Both the position numbers and the translations under genes were made by a program. From assembly GCA_018304385.1 (NCBI GenBank), contig JAGVWJ010000010.1, positions 1-32,350 on the forward strand: DNA of 32,350 bases, given 5' to 3'. A model generated the notes under the pieces. It did no database searches, was not told the DNA's origin, and was given only the letters and a program-made list of their open reading frames with translations. The DNA is from Microcaldota archaeon (GTDB lineage: Archaea; Micrarchaeota; Micrarchaeia; Anstonellales; Bilamarchaeaceae). Below are positions 1 through 7,766 of the stretch, one piece after another. The stretch's first letter is position 1. Each line of letters opens with the position of its first letter.

Positions 1-558
1 ACTGAAAATCGCGAAAAAGTAATGAAAGAATGCGAGAAAATAAAAAAAATGCTTAGCGAAACTTACTCGATTAAGCTTGATGATAGTGAGAGTACTCCTG
101 GATATAAATTTAATCACTGGGAAATGAAAGGCATTCCATTTCGTATAGAACTAGGCGAGCGCGACATTGCAGATAATTCATGTATTTTAGTTAGGCGGGA
201 TAATAGGGAAAAAATAAAAGTAAAGATTAATGATATACCAAAAAAAATTAATGAATTGAAAGAAATTTATAATAAAAGTTTGCTAGATCGAGCAGATAAA
301 TGGTTTAAAGAAAAATTAAGTAAAGCAAATTCAATTGATGAGTTAAACACTACTTTAGATAAGAACGCTGGCTTCGTTCGTGTTTCATTTTGCACAGATC
401 AAATGCAAAGCGAGGCATGTGCTGATATCGTAAAAGATAAATGCAAAGCAAATGTTCGTGGTTCGCTTTATAGTAGCAAAGATGTGCCGAAAGCAGAGAA
501 ATGCATTGCATGCGGCAAGAAAGCAGAGATTTATTTATATGCTGCGAGGCAATATTAG
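1..558 (+). CDS. proS: Prolyl-tRNA synthetase, C-terminal part (truncated by window start)
   Basis: Charges tRNA-Pro with proline in the cytoplasm. The reading frame is open from base 1, so only the last 185 or so residues are present and the catalytic core lies outside the window. The visible part starts in the anticodon-binding domain, with the family pattern GYKFNHWEMKGIPFRIELG. It ends in the archaeal/eukaryotic-type C-terminal zinc-binding domain, with cysteines in SFCTDQMQSEAC, DKC and CIACGKKA and the terminal aromatic Tyr typical of this ProRS type. An internal ATG at 22 is not the start, because the frame continues upstream of it. No other gene family fits. The next gene starts 31 bp downstream. 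Confidence 0.93.
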   Translation, partial: TENREKVMKECEKIKKMLSETYSIKLDDSESTPGYKFNHWEMKGIPFRIELGERDIADNSCILVRRDNREKIKVKINDIPKKINELKEIYNKSLLDRADKWFKEKLSKANSIDELNTTLDKNAGFVRVSFCTDQMQSEACADIVKDKCKANVRGSLYSSKDVPKAEKCIACGKKAEIYLYAARQY

Positions 559-589
559 TTATGTTTTATAAATACCGAATGGTGGGCTT

Positions 590-2902
590 ATGTTAGAAAT
601 TATCTCAGGCTTCATAAACCAAAATTTAAAATTCATAAATCTTTTACTTATTCTTATTATTCTATTTTTTATAAAAGATTTTCTTTATGAAGCTGCTTGG
701 CTAGCAGCAATATTAATCCCTTATTTTCTTTTGACCTATAAGTGGGATCTTAGTTTGTTAGAACGCGCTTTGCTCTCATTACCATTGGCAGCACTTTCTA
801 TGAATATTCTATATCTGCTTGCTGTTTGGAGCATCCCAATAACAGGTTTTCTGATTTATGCTGCGGTATTCGGTTTGCCTTTGATTGTTGCATTTGCTTT
901 TTATAGGGATAAATTTCTTGCTGATATTAAAATTATTATGGTCAACCATCTAAAAAATGTAAATTTTATGTTTGTTGCTATAATTATAATAGTAGTTTTA
1001 TTTAGTTATCATCGTCTTTTAAATTTTGAGCTTATTCCGATGGGGGATGCACCAGGACACATTGCAAGATTATACTTTGTAACAGATTCCCTCCTATATC
1101 ACGAAACAATATTTGATTGGTACGACAAGCAACAACTTGGTTACCCTATATTCACATTTGATCCGCCACTATCTTTTCTTTTTGGAGGTGTATTCTATTT
1201 CTTTGTAGGTGGAGATGTTATAAAAAGTTTTAATTTTTTGTTTTTGTCATTTATTGTTTTTATTGCACTTGGCATTTTTCTGCTATCTCGTTATATTTTT
1301 AGAAGTAGCTGTTGGGGGTTTGCAACTTCCTTGGTATTTAATATAACCCCCCTTTTTGTATTCCTTTTTTATGTTTCAGGGATTTATAAAAATTTATTTG
1401 GATTTGTTTCAATGCCAATATTTTTATATTTTCTAAAATCAATAAATAAGAATCAGCTGGATAGATTTTGGTTGATCTTACTTCTCCTAGTGTTTGCTTT
1501 TTTGGCTCACCCCTCGGTTGGCCTGGTTCTATTAATATTCATTCCATTCTTTTGTGGTGATAGTTATAAGTCTACCTTAAAAAATCTTTTTAGTGTGGTC
1601 AGTTATTTATTTAAATTATACTTCTTTTTCTTTTTTTTAACTGTCTTTTTCTTTGTACCAATAATCACTTATTTTGGGTATACTGCTGTGTCACCTGAAG
1701 CCAGTTTTAATGTTGATCTAGACAACGTCTATCAAATCATAGTAAGATCTCTGTTTTCTGAACCAACAATTAGTGATTTAAATTTTAATGTAGGGTTTCT
1801 TTACGGTTTATTTTTTTTAGCTTCATTTTTTATAATAATTTATGATCATTTTGTTGCTAAAATAGAAAAAGAATTAACTACCACTATACTTTTCTCTATT
1901 CTTGGCTTAGTATTTGTAACTTTGGTAAGTTGGCTAGAACTAATCGAAAGAGTCTTTGTTGGTATTGAGAGAACATTGCCGTTTTTTATTCTTTCTTATA
2001 GCTTTGTGATCATTTATCTATTCCGTAGGGTTTTCTATTACTTTAAGAGTAAGGTTAATACCTACTCTATTCTTACTATCTTTGTATTATTCTTATTTGT
2101 TGCGCATTACATTTTTCTAACAAATGAGAAAATTGGTATTTTTGGCGACGAAGTATTTTATTTGATGAAGCAGACTATAACAGCTAATCCTAGTTCTTTT
2201 AACTGGAGTTCAAGGTTGATATATTATGGTACCCGCGTTAGTTCTATATATAGTGCATTTAATATTTTTGCTCACGCATCTACTAACGGGAGAGATTTTT
2301 CTCAAGGTCAGCATACAAATATAAATATGCGGCTAAGTAGGAGTGAATACACCGGAGAAATTCTTCCAACTAGCATAAGTGAGGGGGATGCTGTAAAATT
2401 ATTTAGAATGACAAATACTAACTATATATTATTTAACACCTGCTACGCTCCAGGTGTAGATTCATTTATAAAATTTTCTTCATGCGAAAACTGTAAGTTT
2501 AAGGAAAAGATAATCTTTAGTAATTGTCTACATGTTTTGGTTCTGGATTCTTCTTTTCTAGAAGGTTCGAACATTATCCCAACAGAAGCCAATTATGATT
2601 CTTTAAATTTAGAAAAAGTTGATTACACAAGAAAAAATCCAGAAGAGATTCTAATCAAAAATCCAAAATCAAAATATTTATTTGTAAAGGAGGAATACTT
2701 CCCACGTTGGCATGCCTTTCAAGAAGGTATCGGTGAAGTTCCAGTAACAATGTCAGATTTAGGTCTTATGATTGTTGAGAATAAGAATGGAAAGGATATA
2801 GCTCTAAAATATGAATTATTTTTATGGGAAAAACTATTATTTCTTATTAGCATCGGTAGCATGGTTATTTTAATTTATTATCCTAATGAAAATTTAATTT
2901 AA
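590..2902 (+). CDS. Large multi-pass membrane protein, possible GT-C-type glycosyltransferase
   Basis: 770 residues with roughly a dozen hydrophobic segments, the first starting near residue 13, and a non-membrane C-terminal part from about residue 540. An acidic motif MGDAPGH lies in the first large external loop (about residues 151-157). This layout resembles archaeal 6-pyruvoyl-tetrahydropterin-synthase-related membrane proteins and GT-C glycosyltransferases, which carry a catalytic acidic residue in that loop. The family assignment is inference. Start ATG 590 follows GGTGG. It is followed 37 bp later by a UbiA-type prenyltransferase, so a role in building lipid-linked sugars or surface glycans is plausible but unproven. 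Confidence 0.75.
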   Translation: MLEIISGFINQNLKFINLLLILIILFFIKDFLYEAAWLAAILIPYFLLTYKWDLSLLERALLSLPLAALSMNILYLLAVWSIPITGFLIYAAVFGLPLIVAFAFYRDKFLADIKIIMVNHLKNVNFMFVAIIIIVVLFSYHRLLNFELIPMGDAPGHIARLYFVTDSLLYHETIFDWYDKQQLGYPIFTFDPPLSFLFGGVFYFFVGGDVIKSFNFLFLSFIVFIALGIFLLSRYIFRSSCWGFATSLVFNITPLFVFLFYVSGIYKNLFGFVSMPIFLYFLKSINKNQLDRFWLILLLLVFAFLAHPSVGLVLLIFIPFFCGDSYKSTLKNLFSVVSYLFKLYFFFFFLTVFFFVPIITYFGYTAVSPEASFNVDLDNVYQIIVRSLFSEPTISDLNFNVGFLYGLFFLASFFIIIYDHFVAKIEKELTTTILFSILGLVFVTLVSWLELIERVFVGIERTLPFFILSYSFVIIYLFRRVFYYFKSKVNTYSILTIFVLFLFVAHYIFLTNEKIGIFGDEVFYLMKQTITANPSSFNWSSRLIYYGTRVSSIYSAFNIFAHASTNGRDFSQGQHTNINMRLSRSEYTGEILPTSISEGDAVKLFRMTNTNYILFNTCYAPGVDSFIKFSSCENCKFKEKIIFSNCLHVLVLDSSFLEGSNIIPTEANYDSLNLEKVDYTRKNPEEILIKNPKSKYLFVKEEYFPRWHAFQEGIGEVPVTMSDLGLMIVENKNGKDIALKYELFLWEKLLFLISIGSMVILIYYPNENLI

Positions 2903-2939
2903 AAACATGAAAAGATAAATTTGCAAAGGTGTTTCTTAA

Positions 2940-3800
2940 ATGTTAACTGAACTTATAGAAGTTGCAAGGCCCAAACAATGGTATAAAAATCTCATTGTAT
3001 TTGCCGCGATTTTCTTTTCTGTAAATATTTTTAATTTTGACATGTTTTATGCTACTACCTTAGCTTTCATAGCTTTATGTTTTCTTTCTAGTGGTTCTTA
3101 TGTTATAAATGATATAATTGATGCTGATACTGATAAGTATCATGACAATAAAAAGAAAAGACCTATCGCAGCAGGCAAAATATCTTCCAAGATTGCAATA
3201 TTGTGGGCAGTTCTACTACTCCTAATTGGATTCATAGTGTCTTCATATATCAATAGATCTTTTTTCCTTATTTCAGCTATTTTAGTATTACTTATGCAAT
3301 CATATAACCTTATTTTCAAAAATATTCCATTTGCAGATGTTTCAGTACTATCCACTAACTTTATGTTAAGGGCATTTGCTGGAGCTGTTGCAATAGATGT
3401 CCCATCTTCACCATGGCTTATACTGGGTGCTTATCTACTTGCATTATTTCTTAGTATCGCAAAAAGGATCTCTGATATGCGCGCATTAGGAAAAAAAGCA
3501 ATATATTATAAGAAAGTTTTTAGTGTTTATACTCCTGAGATATTGGATAAATTCCTTATTATGTCTGCCACACTTTTGTTTATAACCTATTGTCTATATT
3601 TGTTCCTTAGGGCACATCTTAATTTATTATTAGTTATGGCAACAATCCCAATAACCTTTTTTCTTATTTTTAGATACTATTATATTTCTATTCATAATGG
3701 AGATCTAACCCGCGACCCAGAAAAAGTATTTAGCGATATACAAATGGTTATTGGGATGTTATTATGGCTCGTTATACTTTTCATTGGTTTCTATGTTTAG
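2940..3800 (+). CDS. UbiA-family prenyltransferase, decaprenyl-phosphate phosphoribosyltransferase-like
   Basis: Integral membrane enzyme of the UbiA superfamily. The first aspartate-rich motif NDxxDxxxD is present (N57, D58, D61, D65), followed by KKKRPIAAG. The second-motif region reads SIAKRISDMRALG near residues 172-184. The N-terminal ARPKQWYKN is typical of the subgroup that transfers phosphoribose to polyprenyl phosphate (DPPR synthase of mycobacteria) rather than of quinone-synthesis UbiA. About nine hydrophobic helices follow. In an archaeon the acceptor could be dolichyl phosphate or another isoprenoid; substrate is inferred from motif only. It sits between a membrane glycosyltransferase-like gene and a DUF362 gene on the same strand with 37-38 bp gaps, so co-transcription is likely. 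Confidence 0.85.
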   Translation: MLTELIEVARPKQWYKNLIVFAAIFFSVNIFNFDMFYATTLAFIALCFLSSGSYVINDIIDADTDKYHDNKKKRPIAAGKISSKIAILWAVLLLLIGFIVSSYINRSFFLISAILVLLMQSYNLIFKNIPFADVSVLSTNFMLRAFAGAVAIDVPSSPWLILGAYLLALFLSIAKRISDMRALGKKAIYYKKVFSVYTPEILDKFLIMSATLLFITYCLYLFLRAHLNLLLVMATIPITFFLIFRYYYISIHNGDLTRDPEKVFSDIQMVIGMLLWLVILFIGFYV

Positions 3801-3838
3801 TTTATATGTTTTATTGAAAATAATTACAGTGATTCAAC

Positions 3839-4912
3839 ATGTCAAAACCAATAGTTGCCACTGTTAAAACAACCCCAGAAACAATCTTAGATGATTACGC
3901 TAAAGTTATGCACAATGCCAATTATAATAAAAAAATAAAAAAAGATATAACAACACTCCTAAAGCTTAATTTATCCTGGTCCCTATACTTCCCTGCTTGT
4001 TCTACGCAGCCTTGGCAACTTGAGGCGGTTATCCGCACCATGCAGCTTGATGGATACAAGAATACTTTACCAGTGGAAAACGAAACAGTAGTAACAATAC
4101 CAAGAAAAGGTGCAGCACTTAACAAATGGGATTCTATATTCAAAAAATATAAGCTAAATTTTCAGCCTCTTAATGAAGTAGAATGGGTTAGATATAAAGC
4201 AAAAGGAGAGATACTTGCACTTTATGATATTTTTGGTGAGAATGGACACGAAATACCAAAGATGTTTATTGGCAAAAATGTAATTCACCTACCTACTATG
4301 AAATGCCATGGGCACACAGTAATAACAGGCGCAATAAAAAATGCATTTGGTGGTTTGATAACAAAAAAAAGACATCATTGCCATAAAAGAATACATGAAG
4401 TGCTTGTTGATTTACTTACCATTCAGAAAGAGATACATCCATCAATATTTGCTGTAATGGACGGTACTATCTGCGGCAGTGGTGCCGGGCCAAGAACAAT
4501 GATCCCAGTTGATAAAGGATATGTGCTAGCTAGTGAGGATCAGGTTGCGATTGATGCTATAAGTGCAAAAATGATGGGTTTTGATCCAATGCAAATACCT
4601 TTTCTTAAGATTGCGCATGATAAAGGATTAGGCTGTGCTGATTTAGACCAAATTGAAATTGTTGGAGAGCGAATAAAACATATTAATTTTGGTTTTAAGA
4701 CTGGTAAAAGTCCAATTATATTTTGGGACCAGGTATTCAGAAAAGGTGCACTTTCCTTTTTAGAACCGTTGCTATTTCATACACCATTGTTTAAGTTCTG
4801 TATTTGGGCTTCAGAAACTTACCACGATAACATATGGTACCCAACAATCGGTAAAAAGAGAATAGCGGATTTTTCTAAAACAAGATGGGGCAGGCTGTTT
4901 GATAGATACTAA
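3839..4912 (+). CDS. DUF362 domain protein
   Basis: 357 residues. Family features visible: NLSWSLYFPACSTQPWQLEA near residues 48-67, an IHLPTMKCHGHTVITGAIKN segment with a following GG, a His-rich KRHHCHKRIHEVL stretch, MDGTICGSGAGP near residue 209, and a GCADLDQIEIVG segment near the C-terminal third. DUF362 proteins often carry a ferredoxin-like 4Fe-4S domain; no such CxxCxxC cluster is present here, so this is the domain on its own. Function of the family is unsettled (redox or metal roles have been suggested). The gene follows the UbiA gene by 38 bp and is convergent with the PHP gene, leaving one base between the two stop codons. Confidence 0.85.
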   Translation: MSKPIVATVKTTPETILDDYAKVMHNANYNKKIKKDITTLLKLNLSWSLYFPACSTQPWQLEAVIRTMQLDGYKNTLPVENETVVTIPRKGAALNKWDSIFKKYKLNFQPLNEVEWVRYKAKGEILALYDIFGENGHEIPKMFIGKNVIHLPTMKCHGHTVITGAIKNAFGGLITKKRHHCHKRIHEVLVDLLTIQKEIHPSIFAVMDGTICGSGAGPRTMIPVDKGYVLASEDQVAIDAISAKMMGFDPMQIPFLKIAHDKGLGCADLDQIEIVGERIKHINFGFKTGKSPIIFWDQVFRKGALSFLEPLLFHTPLFKFCIWASETYHDNIWYPTIGKKRIADFSKTRWGRLFDRY

Positions 4913-4913
4913 A

Positions 4914-5567
4914 CTACAGAAGTTTTTTTATCATCTTGACAATTTTTGTTCCAACATGATAGAAGATGCTATTTTGTTTTCCCTGTATCAAGGTTCTTCT
5001 TGATAACAAATGTTTTCTTAGCTCTTCTTCATCACTAAATTCAGGTATAATTGTGATGCCCTTTCCAAGCTCTGATACGAAATGAGAATCGCTACCAGCG
5101 GTTATTGTCTTATTATGTGATTTAGCAAATGATAATGCCTTATCAACATCTTTCCATAAAACTATTCTTGAATTATAAGCTTCTATTCCATCAATTCTTT
5201 TAAGATCGCTATCGTTTATATTCGTAGGATCAAGATGTTTCCTTAATCTATCAAAAGGATGTGGGATTATTGAAATTGCACCCTGTTCTTTTATTCTGTC
5301 TAAAACCTCTGTTAATGTTCCAGGTTTGATTTTCTCGTTAACAAACAATGCAATAATCTCGCCATTATCAATATCAATCTCTTCCCCACAGATAAGACGA
5401 ATTCTATTTTCAGATTTTAAACTAAGATAACCTTCTATGCTATTATGATCGGTTATGGCAATTCCATTCAATCCTATTTTTAATGCTCTATTGACGAGTT
5501 GTTTTGGGTCAGTAAATGAATCTCTAGAAAATTTAGTGTGATTGTGAAGATCAAATCTCGAATCCAT
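4914..5567 (-). CDS. PHP-domain metal-dependent phosphoesterase
   Basis: 217 residues, one compact PHP domain. Metal ligands are all visible: H8 and H10 in DLHNH, D40 and H41 in TDHNS, E62 in GEEID, H103 in PHPFDR, E129 in IEAYN, and D160/H162 in GSDSH. The length matches the small archaeal/bacterial single-domain PHP phosphatases (COG0613 relatives that hydrolyse phosphorylated nucleotides or small phosphoesters), not the polymerase-linked PHP. Natural substrate cannot be read from the sequence. It is transcribed away from the tRNA-Gln locus and converges on the DUF362 gene. Confidence 0.88.
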   Translation of the reverse strand: MDSRFDLHNHTKFSRDSFTDPKQLVNRALKIGLNGIAITDHNSIEGYLSLKSENRIRLICGEEIDIDNGEIIALFVNEKIKPGTLTEVLDRIKEQGAISIIPHPFDRLRKHLDPTNINDSDLKRIDGIEAYNSRIVLWKDVDKALSFAKSHNKTITAGSDSHFVSELGKGITIIPEFSDEEELRKHLLSRRTLIQGKQNSIFYHVGTKIVKMIKKLL

Positions 5568-5650
5568 TTAAAAGATTAGTTACGTAACATATTTAATCAG
5601 TTCTTGTTCTAAATAAAATAAATCCTATTAGCCCCGTCGTCTAGTGGTCT

Positions 5651-5667
5651 TGTTGTTTAACACCATA
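5651..5667 (+). other. D-loop intron of tRNA-Gln (17 nt)
   Basis: Perfect BHB: central 4-bp helix TGGT (5645-5648) with ACCA (5662-5665), 3-nt bulges CTT (5649-5651) and TAA (5666-5668), and an inner hairpin GTT-GTTT-AAC. Cutting after the second base of each bulge, as tRNA endonuclease does, yields a D-loop AGTGGTCTAAA. Confidence 0.88.
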
Positions 5668-5707
5668 AAAGGATGCCAGCCTTTGGAGCTGGATACATCG
5701 GTTCGAA

Positions 5708-5768
5708 TGAACTTTTTTAGGGAAAAAAGTTCACAAAAAACTGCTTCGTTAATGGAAGCATATGAAAA
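5708..5768 (+). other. T-loop intron of tRNA-Gln, position 59/60 (61 nt)
   Basis: BHB with helix TTCG (5702-5705) against TGAA (5763-5766, one G-T pair) and bulges AAT (5706-5708) and AAT (5767-5769). The intron holds a 10-bp hairpin (5709-5718 with 5723-5732, loop AGGG) and a second 6-bp hairpin TGCTTC/GAAGCA (5742-5747 with 5755-5760). Splicing restores exactly TTCGAAT. Confidence 0.9.
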
Positions 5769-5794
5769 TCCGATCGGGGCTACTTATTTTTTCC

Positions 5795-5836
5795 CTCACA
5801 CAGTAGAGACATGGGGTTCAATTCCTCACGAGCCCA
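5795..5836 (+). tRNA. Orphan 3' half of tRNA-Val(CAC): candidate split tRNA or tRNA relic
   Basis: The sequence reads as positions 32-73 of a tRNA. Anticodon loop CTCACAC (5795-5801) gives anticodon CAC and matches the usual archaeal tRNA-Val(CAC) loop. Then come 3' anticodon strand AGTAG, variable loop AGACA, T-stem TGGGG/CCTCA around TTCAATT, acceptor strand CGAGCCC (5829-5835) and discriminator A, followed by a T-run. No matching 5' half (needs GGGCTCG-like acceptor plus D-arm) lies upstream, downstream or, as far as I can read, anywhere in the window. A CTACT that could pair with AGTAG sits at 5780-5784 but overlaps the tRNA-Gln 3' end. Either a trans-split tRNA 3' gene or a degraded remnant. 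Confidence 0.65.
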
Positions 5837-5865
5837 TTTTTAATTTTATTTGAATAAATCAAGTT

Positions 5866-6444
5866 ATGCAAAAAAGGCTTCTTTCTATTTATAAAGAATT
5901 GTTAAATCAATTCGGCCAGCAAAAATGGTGGCCTGCTGATTCTGCTTTTGAAGTAGTTGTTGGCGCGATATTAACTCAGAATACTAATTGGAAAAATGTT
6001 GAGAAGGCGATAGCAAATTTGAAAAATGAAAATAAGTTAAATGAAAAAGCGATATTGGAAATAACTATTAGCGAATTGGAAAATTTAATCCGCTCCAGCG
6101 GCTTCTATAAACAAAAGGCAGAGCGGTTAAAGCTTGCTACTAAAAAATGGTTCGAACTTAAAGATAAAAATGATCTATCTATTGATGTGCTTCGCAAAGA
6201 ATTATTATCAGTTAAAGGAATAGGAAAAGAAACGGCAGATTCTATCATTCTTTACGCCTTCGAGAAGCCAATTTTTGTTATTGATGCGTATACACGAAGA
6301 TTTTGCAAAAAATATTTTAATTTTGAATCCAAAAATTACGATGAATATCGCACTTTTTTCGAAGATAACCTGTCGCAAGATTTAGAACTATTCAAGGAAT
6401 ATCATGCGCTTATTGTGGAATGGGCGAAAAATACAAAATCATAG
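5866..6444 (+). CDS. HhH-GPD DNA glycosylase / endonuclease III-related protein
   Basis: 192 residues. Base-excision repair glycosylase fold: GAILTQNTNWKNVEKAI near residue 32, helix-hairpin-helix VKGIGKETADSIILYA near residues 115-130, and the catalytic aspartate in VIDAYTRR (about residue 139). The lysine used by bifunctional endonuclease III enzymes is replaced in the hairpin (GIGKETA instead of GVGRKTA), as in COG2231 members such as MagIII. It is therefore probably a monofunctional glycosylase. The C-terminal 4Fe-4S cysteine loop of Nth/MutY is absent; the protein ends at AKNTKS. Start ATG 5866 lies 30 bp after the tRNA-Val half. It converges with the gene ending at 6446. Confidence 0.85.
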   Translation: MQKRLLSIYKELLNQFGQQKWWPADSAFEVVVGAILTQNTNWKNVEKAIANLKNENKLNEKAILEITISELENLIRSSGFYKQKAERLKLATKKWFELKDKNDLSIDVLRKELLSVKGIGKETADSIILYAFEKPIFVIDAYTRRFCKKYFNFESKNYDEYRTFFEDNLSQDLELFKEYHALIVEWAKNTKS

Positions 6445-6445
6445 T

Positions 6446-6898
6446 TCAATCTATACCTAATTCTTCCTCTAATCCTGCAATCTTAACAGCTAAATAGAGC
6501 TGCCTCACCCTACTAACTATCTCAAATCCAATCGCGTATATTACTGGAAGTAAAGGGGGTGCAAAAAGCACTGGATCCCCTAATTCGTGCTGTATAAGTT
6601 TATTTATTGTAAATGGGTTTCTAAAGGCTTCTTCGATACCAACAATAACTTCTAGGAATAGCATACTTGCTGAAACCTTAAGTGCAATATCCCAAACTCT
6701 AAACATCTGTCTCTCGACGTCGAATTCTTTTCCTTTTGTTTCTATTAATTTTTCTCTTTTTTCAGTGCGGATTTCCACCATATCTCTATTATCTGGCTGC
6801 TTTTCTATCTTCTCTTTGAATTTACCAGCTATTCTGCTGAATGTTGGAGCGTATCTTCTGATTCCGGTTTGAGTTTTATCAGTAAATATTAGTTTCAT
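6446..6898 (-). CDS. Unknown protein with shared N-terminal DKxQTGIxR motif, one or two hydrophobic segments
   Basis: 150 residues, no family recognised. Starts MKLIFTDKTQTGIRRYAPTF, nearly the same as the start of the upstream neighbour, then a charged Lys/Glu-rich stretch to about residue 65. Two hydrophobic stretches follow near residues 72-90 and 108-125, and the C-terminus is acidic. ATG at 6898 is preceded by AAGGTGG, the same leader sequence as the neighbour. The upstream gene ends 10 bp away, so the two form one operon. The hydrophobic half has no counterpart in the neighbour, so the pair shares only an N-terminal module. Confidence 0.75.
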   Translation of the reverse strand: MKLIFTDKTQTGIRRYAPTFSRIAGKFKEKIEKQPDNRDMVEIRTEKREKLIETKGKEFDVERQMFRVWDIALKVSASMLFLEVIVGIEEAFRNPFTINKLIQHELGDPVLFAPPLLPVIYAIGFEIVSRVRQLYLAVKIAGLEEELGID

Positions 6899-6908
6899 TT
6901 ATGCCACC

Positions 6909-7757
6909 TTATTTCGTTCTATAATCAAACTTTCCTTTGTATCTTTTTATTGCTCTATTAAGTTCCTCTACTTTTTTAGTTGTAAATGCGTTAGCCTCAA
7001 CAATATAATTGTTAAAAGCCGGAGAACCAGTAAAATCAATGTTAGTTGACACATGTCCTGTAGAAAGAGTGACTGCAAGGCCGTGCATTGCTTCCATTGC
7101 CCGCTTCGTACTATCGTCCATACGTTCTGGTATTTTCAAACTTTCAGTCATTCTTTTTTGAAAGTTCCTCACTTTAGCTCCTTCCGTTGGTTTGTCTTTA
7201 GAGGATAATAGATCTGTTATCTGTGTCCTAAGCTGTGTGTCTGAAATTCCATTTTCTCTCGCCGTGTTTCTTGCGGTATATAATAACAGTTCTTCAAGAA
7301 GTACAAGTAACTCATCAAGATCACTAATCAAACTATGAAATATGCTCCACCCGGTTTGACCATTAGAAAAAGTATCTTCTCCATGTTCGTATAAATAAAG
7401 CTGATAATCGCCTGCTTCGATACTTGCCTCTATGAATTTTACTTGTTCCCCAGTTAGATATTCCTTGTATTGCATAATTTCTCTAAGTGACTCAATTGCT
7501 CTTTCCATCTCAGGTCTAAAATAATTTGCATTCGTAAACATTCTTGAATATTTAAAACAGTTTTCGTGTAAATCAATCGATGCTTTAAGTAGAGTACTAA
7601 GGAACTTTGCCCTTTTCTCTTTTACTGTTTCCTCGACCTTCTCAATTTTTTGCTCTTTTTTAGTTGTTTCTTCTTTCAAAACACCGAATGCTCTAGCGAA
7701 TGTCGGAACATGTCTCTTAATTCCGGTTTGATTTTTATCAACCAGTAACAATTTCAT
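6909..7757 (-). CDS. Unknown soluble alpha-helical protein with shared N-terminal DKxQTGIxR motif
   Basis: 282 residues, not recognised. The N-terminus MKLLLVDKNQTGIKRHVPTF parallels that of the downstream gene (identical DK-QTGI-R-PTF-R positions). A Lys/Glu-rich coiled-coil-like stretch (about 30-55) follows, then a helical domain rich in Leu/Glu, with no membrane segment and no signal peptide. A GTG at 7766 is in frame, but I chose ATG 7757 because AAGGTGG lies at the proper distance before it. A TATA-like sequence on this strand lies near 7797-7810. The gene diverges from the Lrp gene across a 300-bp intergenic region. Confidence 0.75.
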   Translation of the reverse strand: MKLLLVDKNQTGIKRHVPTFARAFGVLKEETTKKEQKIEKVEETVKEKRAKFLSTLLKASIDLHENCFKYSRMFTNANYFRPEMERAIESLREIMQYKEYLTGEQVKFIEASIEAGDYQLYLYEHGEDTFSNGQTGWSIFHSLISDLDELLVLLEELLLYTARNTARENGISDTQLRTQITDLLSSKDKPTEGAKVRNFQKRMTESLKIPERMDDSTKRAMEAMHGLAVTLSTGHVSTNIDFTGSPAFNNYIVEANAFTTKKVEELNRAIKRYKGKFDYRTK

Positions 7758-7766
7758 TTTAACCAC

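Larger units (their letters stand above)
5630..5782 (+). tRNA. tRNA-Gln(TTG) with two non-canonical introns (D-loop and T-loop)
   Basis: The acceptor AGCCCCG (5630-5636) pairs with CGGGGCT (5775-5781); discriminator A is 5782. D-stem GTCT/GGAT is 5639-5642 with 5671-5674. The anticodon stem CCAGC/GCTGG encloses loop CTTTGGA (5681-5687), anticodon TTG at 5683-5685. The T-stem ATCGG/CCGAT is 5697-5701 with 5770-5774. Both the D-loop and the T-loop hold insertions that fold as BHB splice motifs. Removing 5651-5667 and 5708-5768 gives a normal cloverleaf with T-loop TTCGAAT. CCA is not encoded. A TATA-like ATATTTAAT lies about 35 bp upstream. An ORF running through this locus in another frame is spurious. 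Confidence 0.95.

Noticed and set aside
5644..5853. Open reading frame of 69 codons across the tRNA-Gln/tRNA-Val locus
   Set aside because: It lies entirely within folded tRNA sequence and introns; no ribosome binding site or protein-like composition.
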